Numbered from the stretch's first letter, positions 1 to 9,611 are shown. The stretch: 64,000 nt of DNA from Pedobacter sp. D749 (GCF_019317285.1 NZ_CP079218.1:4278001-4342000); one strand, 5' to 3'. Program-made: numbers and translations. Notes: generated from the letters alone by a model not told the origin.

Positions 1-676
1 TATGTCCGATGTTTGGTTTAGCAATATCATCTCTTACGAAAATAATGATCGGCTCAAAGAATGACTGCAAACCTTTTGGGGCTTTACCTACACGTTTTTT
101 ATAAGCTCTCGCCACAGCAGCAAACACAATCACAATTACAAATATAGCTACAAACATTGCTGCTATATTTTTTGTAATAGATAAATCGATTACTGTATCA
201 GATGCGTTTTCATCAATCTGACCGTCTGCACCAACAACTTTAATGTTTTTATTAAACATATCTTTCGACATGCTCTGTTTTAAACCTGTTACCAAACGGT
301 ATTTATTGTATTTACCTTGATAATCTTCTTCGCCATGATGAAAATGAGCTGAAGAAAATACCTCCAAACCATTAGCTGTATATAAAATTACCGGAAGAGG
401 CAATGAAGTATGCCCCCAAAGATGCCACATATGCGAATCGGCAATGTGTTCCATAATTACTTTGGTAGGCTCGAATTTTTCCTCACCATGTTTAGCATCA
501 GCTCCGTGCTCACCAGAAGTTGCATGTGCAGATTCAGCTACAACACTATCAACAGGTACAACAGCGCTATCAACCTGAGCGAAAGTATCAATTTTGATAG
601 ATAAAAACGCGATTAAAAGCGTAAAAACAATAGTTAGCCTTTTAACTTTAGACACAAAAACTCGGTTACAATCCAT
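1..676 (-). CDS. atpB: F0F1 ATP synthase subunit A, partial (3' end outside window)
   Basis: Subunit a of the membrane F0 sector, which forms the proton half-channels against the c-ring. About 225 codons are visible from the ATG at 676 down to base 2; the C-terminal part with the essential arginine helix lies outside. Seen: a hydrophobic leader (residues about 13-33, ending FAQ) as is usual for Bacteroidota AtpB, a His/Asp/Glu-rich stretch, the family-typical block HMWHLWGHTSLPLPVILYT, and a membrane helix (IAAMFVAIFVIVIVFAAVA) followed by basic residues. It follows two small membrane-protein genes on the same strand (14-base gap), as in Bacteroidota atp operons. The rest of the operon should continue leftwards. 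Family assignment is firm; only completeness is limited. Confidence 0.95.
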   Translation of the reverse strand, partial: MDCNRVFVSKVKRLTIVFTLLIAFLSIKIDTFAQVDSAVVPVDSVVAESAHATSGEHGADAKHGEEKFEPTKVIMEHIADSHMWHLWGHTSLPLPVILYTANGLEVFSSAHFHHGEEDYQGKYNKYRLVTGLKQSMSKDMFNKNIKVVGADGQIDENASDTVIDLSITKNIAAMFVAIFVIVIVFAAVARAYKKRVGKAPKGLQSFFEPIIIFVRDDIAKPNIGH

Positions 677-690
677 TTATTGGCAGTTTT

Positions 691-1080
691 TTACTTTAAA
701 TTTTGGTGGCGCAAGTTACGTAACAAACAGTAAATTTCAAAGGCCGTAAACAATAAATATAAAGAAAAAAAATTAAGCAGAAATACTAGCCCAATTCCCT
801 TTGCTTTTATACTGTAAATCAGCACAAAAGCCATACAAAAAATCATCTTCACTGCAATTGATCCCATAATGGCCATTATACCCACTTCAGGATCTCGTTT
901 TACACCGATATCAACCAACATGTATGCGATGTATGTGACACCTGCCAAAAAGCCAAACATCACCCAAAAATTGTTTACCAATAACTGTTTATCGGGAAAT
1001 AATAAAGGTAAAACGGCAACAACGCCTATTAATAAGCCTACAAAAATGAAATAGATACTGGTAAATTTGGCTAGAGTCAA
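691..1080 (-). CDS. Small four-helix membrane protein of the ATP synthase operon
   Basis: 129-residue hydrophobic protein with about four predicted membrane helices (residues about 7-27, 38-57, 68-90, 95-118) and a basic C-terminus (RNLRHQNLK). It lies between the AtpZ gene and atpB in the same direction, the position where Bacteroidota carry an AtpI-like accessory protein, so a role in F0 assembly is inferred. No catalytic motif is visible. The frame opens with TTG at 1080 and the next Met is about residue 41, in the second helix, so TTG is the best start I can defend. The name should stay conservative. Confidence 0.7.
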   Translation of the reverse strand: MTLAKFTSIYFIFVGLLIGVVAVLPLLFPDKQLLVNNFWVMFGFLAGVTYIAYMLVDIGVKRDPEVGIMAIMGSIAVKMIFCMAFVLIYSIKAKGIGLVFLLNFFSLYLLFTAFEIYCLLRNLRHQNLK

Positions 1081-1156
1081 GGTATAAATTCTTAGCAGAT
1101 AAAAACTTTTGCAAAGATAAGGTTTTTAGTATCAAGTAACTAGTGAGAAAAGAATT

Positions 1157-1273
1157 ATTGTTAGATTGGTGAAGTGTTTAAATTGGTTAATCGGTTAACT
1201 GAGGTAAATACCCTATTGCTGAATTGTTAAATTGATTAATTGTTGGCTGCATCTTGTTCAACAATCTAACAAT
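1157..1273. repeat. Intergenic inverted repeat
   Basis: The 208-base gap between the AtpZ gene and the next operon gene holds a perfect 12-base inverted pair, ATTGTTAGATTG at 1157-1168 and CAATCTAACAAT at 1262-1273. Between them the sequence keeps repeating the words AATTGGTTAA, AATTGTTAAATTG and GATTAATTGTTG. This looks like a degenerate repetitive intergenic element. It sits inside the presumed atp operon, so it could stabilise or attenuate the transcript, but nothing in the sequence proves that. Confidence 0.5.
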
Positions 1274-1288
1274 ACAGCCATTTAGCAA

Positions 1289-1507
1289 TTATTTTGTCGC
1301 CTGCCTGATGGCCTGATATAAAGCAATCCCTACACCTGCCAAAGCAAAAGCAGCAGTAATTAAGTTAGTTTTACTGTTTCTATGTTCATCGATCTTATAA
1401 CCAATAAAAGTAAGCAGACCAATGGTAGCAATCATTTGGAAACCAATGGCAGAATATTTGGCGGCTGCATTTACCTTTTTCTTTGCATCTTCTTTCCGAT
1501 TTTCCAT
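1289..1507 (-). CDS. atpZ: AtpZ/AtpI-family ATP synthase accessory protein
   Basis: 72-residue protein with a charged N-terminus (MENRKEDAKKKVNAAAKYS) and two membrane helices (about 20-38 and 48-65) joined by the short polar loop DEHRNSKTN. This architecture, with the G-x-K-[IL]-D-E turn after helix 1 (GYKIDEH), is that of the AtpZ/AtpI family encoded ahead of F0 genes, proposed to help c-ring assembly or Mg/Ca handling. It is the first visible gene of the atp operon and is divergent from the SprE/PorW-like gene, with a 109-base shared upstream region. Start is the ATG at 1507. Confidence 0.8.
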   Translation of the reverse strand: MENRKEDAKKKVNAAAKYSAIGFQMIATIGLLTFIGYKIDEHRNSKTNLITAAFALAGVGIALYQAIRQATK

Positions 1508-1616
1508 TTTTTAATGCAATAATTAAATTAACTTTGAATAATTAAAATTTGTTGACAAATAAAATGTTTTTCTGCATATATTGTTAATTGTATATTAACC
1601 TAAGAGATTATCATAC

Positions 1617-4379
1617 TTGAAAAATTACGCTAGCAAAAACCTAAATCCCTTTTTCATCTTTTTTAGTGTCCTCCTTATTTATGGCTGTGTCGCAAATAAA
1701 GATACAGCGGTAGATCGCAGGTTTCAGAACTTAACTGCAAGGTATAACTATATCTACAATGCTAATGTTTTACTAAGCGAGTATAATGAGGGTATGTTAC
1801 AAAGTTATGCCGATAATTACGAAAAAACCCTATCCGTCTACCTCGATCCTGAGCCACAAATAAATTTGGTTTTAACACCTGGCGTTGCCAATAAACAATT
1901 GGACGATGTGATCACAAAAGGACAAACCATCATAAACGATAAAAGTTTTAGCAACTATATTGACGATGCCTATATGCTTTTAGGTAAGGCAAATTACCTG
2001 AAAGGCAATTATTTTATCGCTTCTGAATATTTCGATTATACGGCAAAAACCTATAATAATGATTTAAAAACATTCATTATGGCGATGAACTGGAAAGCGC
2101 GTAGCCAAATGCAATTGAACAATATGGTGCTGGCCGATAAAATTATCGACACCATGTTGCGTGCTTCTGATGAATTAAAAAAAGATCTGGCAGAACCTTT
2201 AGCTACTGCCGCTCAAATGCGTATTTATAAGAAACGCAATAAAGAAGCCATCTTATTTTTAGAATCGGCAATTGCGCTACCGGCCGAACAACAGCTTCGT
2301 ATCCGCTGGCGTTTTATATTGGCGCAATTGCAGGAAAAAGAAAAAAATCTTCAGGATGCCTACGCTAACTTCACCAAGGTAGAGAAAAGCAATGCCCCTT
2401 TTGAAATGTATTTTCATGCCAATTTAAACCGCATTAAGCTGAAAGCATTATTAAGTGGCGTTAAGCTAAATAAAGAGGAACAGCTTTTAGCATTACTTAA
2501 AGACGATAAAAATTCTGACTATACCGATCAGATCTATTATCAGGTTGGAGAGCTTTTTTCTGCTGAAGGAAACTTTGTAAAGGCTGAAGAGAATTACCAT
2601 AAGTCAGTTTTAAAAAGCACAAGAAACCAAACTCAGAAGGCCTTATCTTACTTAAGAATTGCAGATTTAAACTTTAAAGAGTTCAATAACTACATTAAAG
2701 CAAAACTGTATTACGACAGTACGGTAATGATTTTACCTAAAAACTTTCCTGATTACGATAATATTGTTAAAAAGGCCGATAATCTTCAATATTTAACAGA
2801 TAGGTACACAATTATTACTAAAGAAGATACCGCTCAGGCCATTGCCAAACTTCCTGCCGACCAACGCGAGGCAAAGGTAAAGGCTTACTTAACACCAAAA
2901 GTAGAGGTGGTAAATACCGGGGCTGTAATTAACAACCAGTTTTTAAACGACCCAGATTTTCCTAATCAATCGCTAAATGCTTCGAATAATGTTGCTGGAA
3001 ATACCTTTTATTTCAATAATAATGCAGCAATAAGCAATGGCTTTGGTGACTTCAAAAAACGTTGGGGTAACAGGCAACTGGAAGACAACTGGCGCCAGAG
3101 TGTACGTTCATCTGCACAGGAAACCAACCAGGTTTTAGCTGGCGGAAAGGTAGCTACAGAAATTATACCTGCAAATGGGCAAACGAATGCGGCTGCCACC
3201 GACCAAACTTCATTAGAAAAGCAGTTTTTGGATGCTTTACCTACTACACAGCCGCTATTGGCAATATCCAATCAAAAAATTATTGATGCCTATTTCGAAA
3301 TTGCCAGTTTTTACCAACAGGAACTGAACGATAAACCAGAGGCCAATAAAATATACCTGGAACTAATTAAAAGATATCCTGAAAACAATCACCTCGTAGC
3401 TATTTATTACAGTCTTTACCTCAATTATAAAGGTTTAGATGAAGCAAAATCTGATCAGTACAAACAATTGGTGCTTACAAAATTCCCTGAATCTAATTTT
3501 GCGAAAAATATTTTAGACCCAACCTATTCTGCAAAGCAAACACAGATGGAAAACATTGCCATCAACAATTACAATGCAGCTTTTGATGCTTATGCAAGAA
3601 AAGATTATGCCAATGTAGTAAAGCAGGCTGATGATAATATTTCAGCTTTCCCAAATAACGATCTGGCACCGCAGTATGCTTATTTAAAGGCAATAGCAGT
3701 TGGCCGTACCGCAAAAGTTGATGCCTTATTGACTGAATTTAACCTGATCACCACCAATTATCCAAATGATAAAATTATTACGCCATTGGTTCGTGATCAT
3801 TTAAAATACATCGAGGCCAATCTGGATGAATTTAAACAAAGGCCGGTTGCCCTTATTGATTTTGATGCAAATGAACCCCGTTTTGTAAGTCAGGCCGCCC
3901 CGGTTGCTGTTCCAACAAAGCCTTTGGTAGTTGAAAATTCTGTAGCAAAAAAGGCTGAACCAACTACGGTGGCCAAACCTGTAGAGGTTAAACCAGTTGA
4001 TACAACCAAACCTGTCAGTATTTTCAGTGCTGCAAAATCAGAAGAGTATTATTATGTAATCGATGTAGCTGATGCCACTTTAACCTTAAGTTCATCGCGT
4101 TTCGGGATCGGTCAGTTCAACCGCGGAAATTATCCCGACAATGATTTGGAACATAAATTGGTAGAACTGGATAACGATCAGTTGATTTACATTACAAGTT
4201 TTATCGACCTTGAAGATGCTAAACTTTACGAATCGAGCATTACAGGCCAGCTAAAGAACATTATGAAGGTTCCGGCCAACCTGTATAAAGCTTTTATCAT
4301 TAGTAAAGAGAATTTTAGTAAGCTTACCGATAGACAGCGGATTAATGAATATCTGGAGTTTTTAAAAGACAATTACTAA
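1617..4379 (+). CDS. porW: SprE/PorW-like TPR lipoprotein of the type 9 secretion system
   Basis: 920-residue exported lipoprotein. The signal sequence ends in a lipobox (LIYGC, Cys24), followed by the segment NLTARYNYIYNANVLLSEY, which resembles the NLTAxYN start of mature SprE/PorW proteins. The middle (about 110-400 and 560-760) is rich in TPR-like helical repeats. A small C-terminal domain (about 805-920) with EEYYYVIDV and a strand-rich core also fits SprE/PorW. In Flavobacterium johnsoniae and Porphyromonas gingivalis, SprE/PorW is needed for type 9 secretion and links the outer-membrane translocon to the GldKLMN/PorKLMN machinery. Those partners are encoded 5 kb downstream. The start is TTG at 1617; it is the only start that keeps the signal peptide. 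A low-complexity Pro/Val/Lys linker occupies about 755-800. The symbol rests on family resemblance seen by eye. Confidence 0.82.
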   Translation: MKNYASKNLNPFFIFFSVLLIYGCVANKDTAVDRRFQNLTARYNYIYNANVLLSEYNEGMLQSYADNYEKTLSVYLDPEPQINLVLTPGVANKQLDDVITKGQTIINDKSFSNYIDDAYMLLGKANYLKGNYFIASEYFDYTAKTYNNDLKTFIMAMNWKARSQMQLNNMVLADKIIDTMLRASDELKKDLAEPLATAAQMRIYKKRNKEAILFLESAIALPAEQQLRIRWRFILAQLQEKEKNLQDAYANFTKVEKSNAPFEMYFHANLNRIKLKALLSGVKLNKEEQLLALLKDDKNSDYTDQIYYQVGELFSAEGNFVKAEENYHKSVLKSTRNQTQKALSYLRIADLNFKEFNNYIKAKLYYDSTVMILPKNFPDYDNIVKKADNLQYLTDRYTIITKEDTAQAIAKLPADQREAKVKAYLTPKVEVVNTGAVINNQFLNDPDFPNQSLNASNNVAGNTFYFNNNAAISNGFGDFKKRWGNRQLEDNWRQSVRSSAQETNQVLAGGKVATEIIPANGQTNAAATDQTSLEKQFLDALPTTQPLLAISNQKIIDAYFEIASFYQQELNDKPEANKIYLELIKRYPENNHLVAIYYSLYLNYKGLDEAKSDQYKQLVLTKFPESNFAKNILDPTYSAKQTQMENIAINNYNAAFDAYARKDYANVVKQADDNISAFPNNDLAPQYAYLKAIAVGRTAKVDALLTEFNLITTNYPNDKIITPLVRDHLKYIEANLDEFKQRPVALIDFDANEPRFVSQAAPVAVPTKPLVVENSVAKKAEPTTVAKPVEVKPVDTTKPVSIFSAAKSEEYYYVIDVADATLTLSSSRFGIGQFNRGNYPDNDLEHKLVELDNDQLIYITSFIDLEDAKLYESSITGQLKNIMKVPANLYKAFIISKENFSKLTDRQRINEYLEFLKDNY

Positions 4380-4388
4380 AAAAACAAC

Positions 4389-5117
4389 ATGAAACTGTTT
4401 TTTATTTCAGTGCTGTTCATTACGGTTGTTTGCGCTTGTAAGTTTGCTGAAGATGGAAAAAACAGCGGGAATAAAAGTGTAAAACCAACATTAAAGATTA
4501 GGTATCTCCACGAAAAAGACCCGGATTTTGACCTGCTTAATAATTACATTGTAAATATTGGCAAAGGAAAAACAAAATTATTGATCGATGTTAGGACTAA
4601 GTCTTTGGAGCATTATATTTTTGCATTCAAAGAAAACATCATCAAAATAAGTAATTACGGTGGCGATAGTGTGGATGTATATGGTTTAGATGATAAACCG
4701 GTGAGAAAGGATTACGTTGAGCCGGTTTCCGATACCACAAAAATGCTAAGTGCATTTATAATTAAAGAACAAAACAATAAATATATAAAAAAGTGCACTT
4801 TCCAAGATTCGGGTAGCGAACTTTATTATCCTACCTTTGAATATAAATATTGCCTGGCAGATGATATAGATAATGACGGACAACCCGAATTCTATTTAAC
4901 TTATTTTGGTGAAAGCGACGGATTAGATGCAAAACCATTAAAAGTGATTACCTATTATCATTTCGAAAAGGTAAAAGCAACAGCATATTATCCGGCAGGG
5001 AATGAAGAAGATGAATATTATATAGATTACGACAAAAACTGGAAAACACTGCCAAAAATAATTCAGAAAAAAGTAAACCATATTTTGGAATCGCGGAAGA
5101 GTGAAACAAAACTATGA
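4389..5117 (+). CDS. Putative lipoprotein with a calcium-loop-like motif
   Basis: 242-residue protein starting 9 bases after the preceding stop, probably co-transcribed with it. The N-terminus is a short hydrophobic leader with Cys at a possible lipobox (TVVCAC, Cys17). The C-terminal half contains ADDIDNDGQPEFYLTYFG, the DxDxDGxxE arrangement of FG-GAP or EF-hand-like calcium loops, in a context (YKYCLADDIDNDG...PLKVITYYH) seen in small Bacteroidota exported proteins of the M949_RS01915 type. I do not recognise an established function. Position suggests envelope biology (secretion upstream, peptidoglycan synthesis downstream), which is inference only. Confidence 0.75.
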   Translation: MKLFFISVLFITVVCACKFAEDGKNSGNKSVKPTLKIRYLHEKDPDFDLLNNYIVNIGKGKTKLLIDVRTKSLEHYIFAFKENIIKISNYGGDSVDVYGLDDKPVRKDYVEPVSDTTKMLSAFIIKEQNNKYIKKCTFQDSGSELYYPTFEYKYCLADDIDNDGQPEFYLTYFGESDGLDAKPLKVITYYHFEKVKATAYYPAGNEEDEYYIDYDKNWKTLPKIIQKKVNHILESRKSETKL

Positions 5118-5161
5118 CTTAATGAATTATAACAACAAATATATTAACCTGATTTATTAAA

Positions 5162-7381
5162 ATGAACAAATCCCTTTCTGCACAAGAAACAAAAAGATAT
5201 AGTTTACTCATCTGGAAAATACTGATCGGCGGAATTGCGCTCTTCGCTATTTTCATTTCTATGATCGGTTTAGGTCTGTTTGGTGCCCTACCCTCTTTCA
5301 GGGATATTGAACACCCAAAAAGTAACCAGGCATCCGAAATTATTGCCGAAGATGGCCGCCCACTAGGTACTTATTTTGTTCAGAACAGATCGAATGTTAC
5401 TTATAAAGACATTTCAGAAAATGTAATTAACGGTTTAATCGCAACAGAGGATACGCGTTTTAAAGAACACTCCGGCATAGATTTTAAGCGTACGTTCACC
5501 ATTATCGGTTATAATTTAATCGGCAAAAAACAAGGTGCAAGTACCATTACTCAACAATTGGCTAAAAATCTTTTTCCACGCGAATCTAACCTTAATTTTT
5601 TCTCCCTGGTATTAACAAAATTCAAAGAGTGGATTGTTGCCGTTAAACTGGAACGCAATTATACCAAAGAAGAAATTATAACCATGTATTTAAATACGGT
5701 TGATTTTGGTAACCAGGCTTATGGTATTAAATCGGCAGCCAGGGTTTATTTCAATACCACTCCTGATAAGTTAACCTTAACACAGGCCGCAACTTTAGTT
5801 GGGATGCAAAAAGGAATTACCATGTATTCACCAACCCGCCATCCTGAGCGTTCAAGAGACCGTAGAAATACTGTAATGGCTTTGATGGTTAAGGCTGAAC
5901 TCTTAACCCAGGCGGAATTTGATGAACAAAAAGATAAACCGCTAAACCTGCATTTTAATGCCGCCACTGTTAATGATGGTATTGCACCATACTTCCGTTC
6001 GGTATTGAAAAATGATATCAGAAACATTTTTCAGGAGCAATCGATTACCAAACCGGATGGTACACCTTACGATTTAGACCGTGATGGTTTGAAAATTTAT
6101 ACCACATTAAATTATGATATGCAGGTATACGCCGAGGAAGCACAAAAAGAATATATGAAAGTGCTACAAGCACAGTTTATCGCCAGCTGGAAAGGCAGAA
6201 ATCCTTTTAAGGATAAAGCTTTACAGATTGAGCAGGGCGTTAAAAGATCAGATCGTTATAAATCCTTAAAACTGGAAGGTAAATCAGACGATGAAATTAA
6301 AGATGATTTCAACACCAAAACAGAAATGACCATTTTTACCTGGAAGGGTAACATTGATACGGTAATGAAACCGATCGATTCTGTACGTTATTACAAAATG
6401 CTTTTGAGGAATGCCATGATGACGATGGACCCAACCAATGGACATGTGAAAGCATGGGTTGGTGGAATTAATTACGAACACTTTAAATACGATCAGGTTA
6501 AAATGGGAACCCGTCAGGTAGGTTCAACAGCAAAACCATTTACCTATGCGGTAGCCATTGAAAATGGTTATTCACCTTGTTACACCGTACCAAATGTACC
6601 GGTAACTATAGATGGTTACGGTGAACCATGGACGCCAAGAAATTCAGGCAAACCACTACCGGGTAGTATTACTTTGCAAAAAGCATTGGCTTACTCGCAA
6701 AACTTTGTTACCGCTTATTTAATGAAACAGGTTGGTCCTGTTGCGGTATCTACATTAGCCACAAAAATGGGAATCCCTAATGTTCCGGCATTTCCATCTA
6801 TTTGTTTAGGTACGTTCGATTCTTCTGTTTATAATATGGTAGGCGCTTACGGTGCTTTTGCCAATAAAGGCACTTATACCAAGCCGATTTATTTATTAAG
6901 AATTGAAGATAAAAATGGTGTGGTACTATTTTCTCAAAAGGAAATACCAAAACCTGTAATGAGTGAAGAGGTTGCTTATGTAATGACCAGAATGCTGAAA
7001 GGTGTGGTTACCAACGGAACCGGATCAAGATTGAATTATAAATACAAGGTAAATGCACCGATCGGAGCAAAAACAGGTACTACGCAAAATAACTCTGACG
7101 GTTGGTTTATGGCCATTACCCCACAATTGGTAACTGGTATCTGGACAGGTTGCGAGGACAGGGCTTTCCACTTCATTAGCACCAGCCAAGGTGAGGGTGC
7201 AAATACTGCTTTGCCAATTTTTGCAGGTTTTATCAAAAGAGTATATGCTAATCCGGCCTTAAAAATTAGTCATGCTGATTTTGAGGCGCCAAAATCTGGT
7301 GTTTCGATTACCTACGATTGCAACCAATACCAGCAACAGGAGGAAGGTGCAACCGAATTGGATGAGAAGTTGGGTTTTTAA
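5162..7381 (+). CDS. Class A penicillin-binding protein (PBP1A-type glycosyltransferase/transpeptidase)
   Basis: 739-residue bifunctional peptidoglycan synthase: it polymerises lipid II and cross-links stem peptides at the outer face of the inner membrane. Seen: one membrane anchor (about 15-43); a GT51 domain with the catalytic EDTRFKEHSG block (Glu96), GASTITQQLAKNLF (126-138) and KEWIVAVKLERNYTKEEI; a transpeptidase domain with S455-T-A-K458, S512-Q-N514 and K637-T-G639, so all three active-site motifs are intact. Length is normal for the family. It follows the small lipoprotein by 44 bases. The C-terminus ends in a short acidic, Gln-rich tail. The function is secure; which PBP1 paralogue of the organism it is cannot be told from the window. 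Confidence 0.96.
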   Translation: MNKSLSAQETKRYSLLIWKILIGGIALFAIFISMIGLGLFGALPSFRDIEHPKSNQASEIIAEDGRPLGTYFVQNRSNVTYKDISENVINGLIATEDTRFKEHSGIDFKRTFTIIGYNLIGKKQGASTITQQLAKNLFPRESNLNFFSLVLTKFKEWIVAVKLERNYTKEEIITMYLNTVDFGNQAYGIKSAARVYFNTTPDKLTLTQAATLVGMQKGITMYSPTRHPERSRDRRNTVMALMVKAELLTQAEFDEQKDKPLNLHFNAATVNDGIAPYFRSVLKNDIRNIFQEQSITKPDGTPYDLDRDGLKIYTTLNYDMQVYAEEAQKEYMKVLQAQFIASWKGRNPFKDKALQIEQGVKRSDRYKSLKLEGKSDDEIKDDFNTKTEMTIFTWKGNIDTVMKPIDSVRYYKMLLRNAMMTMDPTNGHVKAWVGGINYEHFKYDQVKMGTRQVGSTAKPFTYAVAIENGYSPCYTVPNVPVTIDGYGEPWTPRNSGKPLPGSITLQKALAYSQNFVTAYLMKQVGPVAVSTLATKMGIPNVPAFPSICLGTFDSSVYNMVGAYGAFANKGTYTKPIYLLRIEDKNGVVLFSQKEIPKPVMSEEVAYVMTRMLKGVVTNGTGSRLNYKYKVNAPIGAKTGTTQNNSDGWFMAITPQLVTGIWTGCEDRAFHFISTSQGEGANTALPIFAGFIKRVYANPALKISHADFEAPKSGVSITYDCNQYQQQEEGATELDEKLGF

Positions 7382-7390
7382 CGTTTGGCG

Positions 7391-7502
7391 GTTGCGTGAA
7401 GGATAGCAGTGAAAATCCTTTTGTTGCCGACTCGGGCGTGGCCGAAGGCAACAAAAGATTGTAACGGATAGACTGACCCTTTGCGCAGCTTAGGGACACG
7501 CC
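7391..7502. repeat. Long imperfect hairpin repeat after the PBP gene
   Basis: The PBP/uvrC gap holds a perfect 11-base inverted pair CTTTTGTTGCC (7418-7428) and GGCAACAAAAG (7447-7457), with an inner TCGG/CCGA stem and outer partly paired flanks containing GGATAGCAGTGAAAATCC and GTAACGGATAGACTGACC. The flank pattern (GATAGCAGTGAAAA...GTAACGGATAG) resembles the element near 62.9 kb, so I treat it as a member of a dispersed intergenic family rather than a simple terminator. It may still end PBP transcription. Confidence 0.55.
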
Positions 7503-7560
7503 CAAATTGTAAAATGTTTCACTTTGGTTCATTTTAATCAAAATTATCCCTCTCGAATCC

Positions 7561-7568
7561 TATTTTTG
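7561..7568 (+). promoter_or_regulatory. Candidate -7 box for uvrC
   Basis: TATTTTTG matches the Bacteroidota -7 consensus TAnnTTTG and ends 6 bases before the uvrC ATG, which would give a near-leaderless mRNA. A well-spaced -33 TTTG is not obvious (the nearest, 7523-7526, is too far), so confidence is moderate. Confidence 0.4.
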
Positions 7569-7574
7569 TAAATA

Positions 7575-9377
7575 ATGAGCAGTTTCGACCATAAAACAGC
7601 ATTAACAGCTATTCCACATAAACCCGGTGTTTACCAGTATTGGGACGCAGATGGAAAGCTCATGTACATTGGTAAAGCTAAAGACCTGCGCAACCGTGTA
7701 GGTTCATATTTTAATAGTGACAGAAATCAGTTTAATGGCAAAACAAGGGTACTCGTTTCCAAAATCCGGAAAATTACCTTTACCATTGTTGATACAGAGA
7801 TTGATGCCTGGCTACTGGAGAACAGTCTGATTAAAAAACATCAGCCGAAATTCAACATTAACTTAAAAGACGATAAAACCTATCCGTGGATCATCGTTAA
7901 AAATGAGAACTTTCCCCGCATTTACTGGACACGTAAGGTAATAAAAGATGGCTCCACCTATTTCGGTCCTTACGGCTCGATAGGCATGATGCACACAATT
8001 TTGGACCTGATTAAGGAAACCTATCCGCTTCGTACCTGCAGTTTGCCCTTAACAGAGAAAAATATAGCTGAAGGAAAATTTAAAGTTTGTTTAGAGTATC
8101 AGATCGGTAACTGTAAGGGGCCATGCCAAAATTACCAGACTGAAACCGACTACGATAAAAACATCGGTGAGATTAAAGAAATCCTGAATGGCAAAATCGG
8201 GAATGTAATCCGGGATGTTAAAGGAGTCATTAAATCGGCATCAGAAAATCTGAACTTCGAACTGGCGCATCAATATGCAAGGAGATTAGAAGTACTGGAG
8301 AAATACCAGAGTAAATCTACCGTGGTAAATAGTGCCATTACCAATGTAGATGTGGTGAGCATTGCTTCTGATGAACGTTATGCTTTTGTGAACTACCTAA
8401 AGGTGATGAACGGAACTATTATCCAAACACAAACCATTGAGGTTAAAAAGCAGTTGGATGAAAGCGACGACGAGATTTTAACCTTGGCGATGTTAGAGTT
8501 CAGGACAAAATTTAACAGCACCTCGAAAGAAATTATTGTTCCTTTCGAACCCTCATTAGAAGATGAAAGTTTAAAATTCACCGTTCCTAAACTGGGCGAA
8601 AAGAAGAAACTTTTAGAACTCTCGCAAAAGAATGTACTGTTCTTTAAAAAAGAGAAGCTTAACCAATATGAAAAGCTGAATCCAGATTTACGTACTGACC
8701 GGATTTTAAGCACCATGCAGAAGGACCTGCGTTTGACGCAGCTTCCAAAACATATTGAATGTTTTGATAACTCCAACTTTCAGGGGAAGTATCCGGTTTC
8801 GGCAATTGTGGTATTTAAAGATGCCAAGCCATCTAAAAAAGACTATCGCCATTTTAATGTAAAAACGGTTGAAGGCCCTAACGATTTTGCGACGATGGAA
8901 GAAGCTGTTTTCCGTCGCTACAGGCGAATGTTGGACGAAAACCAGACTTTGCCACAACTCATCATTATTGATGGCGGCAAAGGCCAGCTTTCGTCGGCTG
9001 TTAAGAGCTTAAAGTTATTGGGAATAGAAAATAAAGTGACGGTGATCGGTATTGCGAAACGTTTGGAGGAACTGTTCTATCCAGGTGATTCTTACCCTTT
9101 GTATTTAGATAAAAAATCGGAAACACTGAAAATCATTCAACAACTCCGTGATGAAGCCCACCGCTTCGGAATTACCTTTCACCGCAAGAAACGCGATCAG
9201 GGTACACTTAAAACTGAACTTGAACAGATTGAAGGTATTGGAAAAACAACTGCCGATAAGTTATTGACTCATTTTAAATCAGTGAAAAAGATTAAAGAAG
9301 CTACTGAAAAAGAACTGGCAGAAGTGTTGAACAAAAAACAGATGATTACCCTTCAGGCCTATTTTAATCAGGAATAG
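7575..9377 (+). CDS. uvrC: Excinuclease ABC subunit C
   Basis: 600-residue UvrC, the dual-incision nuclease of nucleotide excision repair that acts after UvrA/UvrB damage recognition. Domains in order: GIY-YIG nuclease for the 3' incision (GVY 18-20, YIG 31-33, KAKDLRNRV), a cysteine cluster CSLPLTEK...CLEYQIGNCKGPC typical of the iron-sulfur site, a UVR motif (about 215-245, ASENLNFELAHQYARRLE) that contacts UvrB, an RNase H-like 5' nuclease with ECFDNSNFQGKYPVSAIV and the IIDGGKGQL block, and tandem helix-hairpin-helix motifs at the end (EQIEGIGKTTADKLL). All motifs and the length are normal. It stands alone between two hairpins, so it is probably transcribed singly. Confidence 0.97.
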   Translation: MSSFDHKTALTAIPHKPGVYQYWDADGKLMYIGKAKDLRNRVGSYFNSDRNQFNGKTRVLVSKIRKITFTIVDTEIDAWLLENSLIKKHQPKFNINLKDDKTYPWIIVKNENFPRIYWTRKVIKDGSTYFGPYGSIGMMHTILDLIKETYPLRTCSLPLTEKNIAEGKFKVCLEYQIGNCKGPCQNYQTETDYDKNIGEIKEILNGKIGNVIRDVKGVIKSASENLNFELAHQYARRLEVLEKYQSKSTVVNSAITNVDVVSIASDERYAFVNYLKVMNGTIIQTQTIEVKKQLDESDDEILTLAMLEFRTKFNSTSKEIIVPFEPSLEDESLKFTVPKLGEKKKLLELSQKNVLFFKKEKLNQYEKLNPDLRTDRILSTMQKDLRLTQLPKHIECFDNSNFQGKYPVSAIVVFKDAKPSKKDYRHFNVKTVEGPNDFATMEEAVFRRYRRMLDENQTLPQLIIIDGGKGQLSSAVKSLKLLGIENKVTVIGIAKRLEELFYPGDSYPLYLDKKSETLKIIQQLRDEAHRFGITFHRKKRDQGTLKTELEQIEGIGKTTADKLLTHFKSVKKIKEATEKELAEVLNKKQMITLQAYFNQE

Positions 9378-9484
9378 ACGCTTTAAATCTGATTCCGTAA
9401 AAGAAGAATTAAGATTTTTCCTGCTACGGCCGAAATAACAATTTATATCTGCAATTCTATGATCGATCTCCACCACACAAATCC

Positions 9485-9520
9485 GTCATCTCGACTAAAG
9501 CGCAGCGAAACGGAGAGATA
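9485..9520. repeat. Half copy of the GTCATCTCGA intergenic repeat
   Basis: GTCATCTCGACTAAAGCGCA followed by GCGAAACGGAGAGAT resembles the left half of the longer inverted element at 23312-23411 (GTCATCTCGAT...GTGGAATGGAGAGAT). It lies between the converging uvrC and gldN genes. The right half is missing here. Confidence 0.5.
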
Positions 9521-9579
9521 TATATGAGTAGGTTTTCTTAAAATTTAAAATCCTCCACTATATTGAAACCATTATAAAC

Positions 9580-9611
9580 AAAAAAGCTCCGATTTTCATC
9601 GAAGCTTTTTG
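9580..9611. terminator. Bidirectional terminator between uvrC and gldN
   Basis: AAAAAAGCTCCGAT, a TTTC loop, then ATCGAAGCTTTTT: a stem with one mismatch, bounded by A and T runs on both sides. It lies between two converging genes and can end both transcripts, uvrC on plus and the gld operon on minus. Confidence 0.8.

Noticed and set aside
410..604. 64-residue plus-strand ORF
   Set aside because: Antisense shadow inside atpB, no family features.
3008..3271. Minus-strand ORF in the SprE/PorW-like gene
   Set aside because: Shadow; the plus frame is continuous and family-typical.
7308..7541. Minus-strand ORF over the PBP end and the hairpin
   Set aside because: Composed of repeat sequence and the antisense of a real gene.
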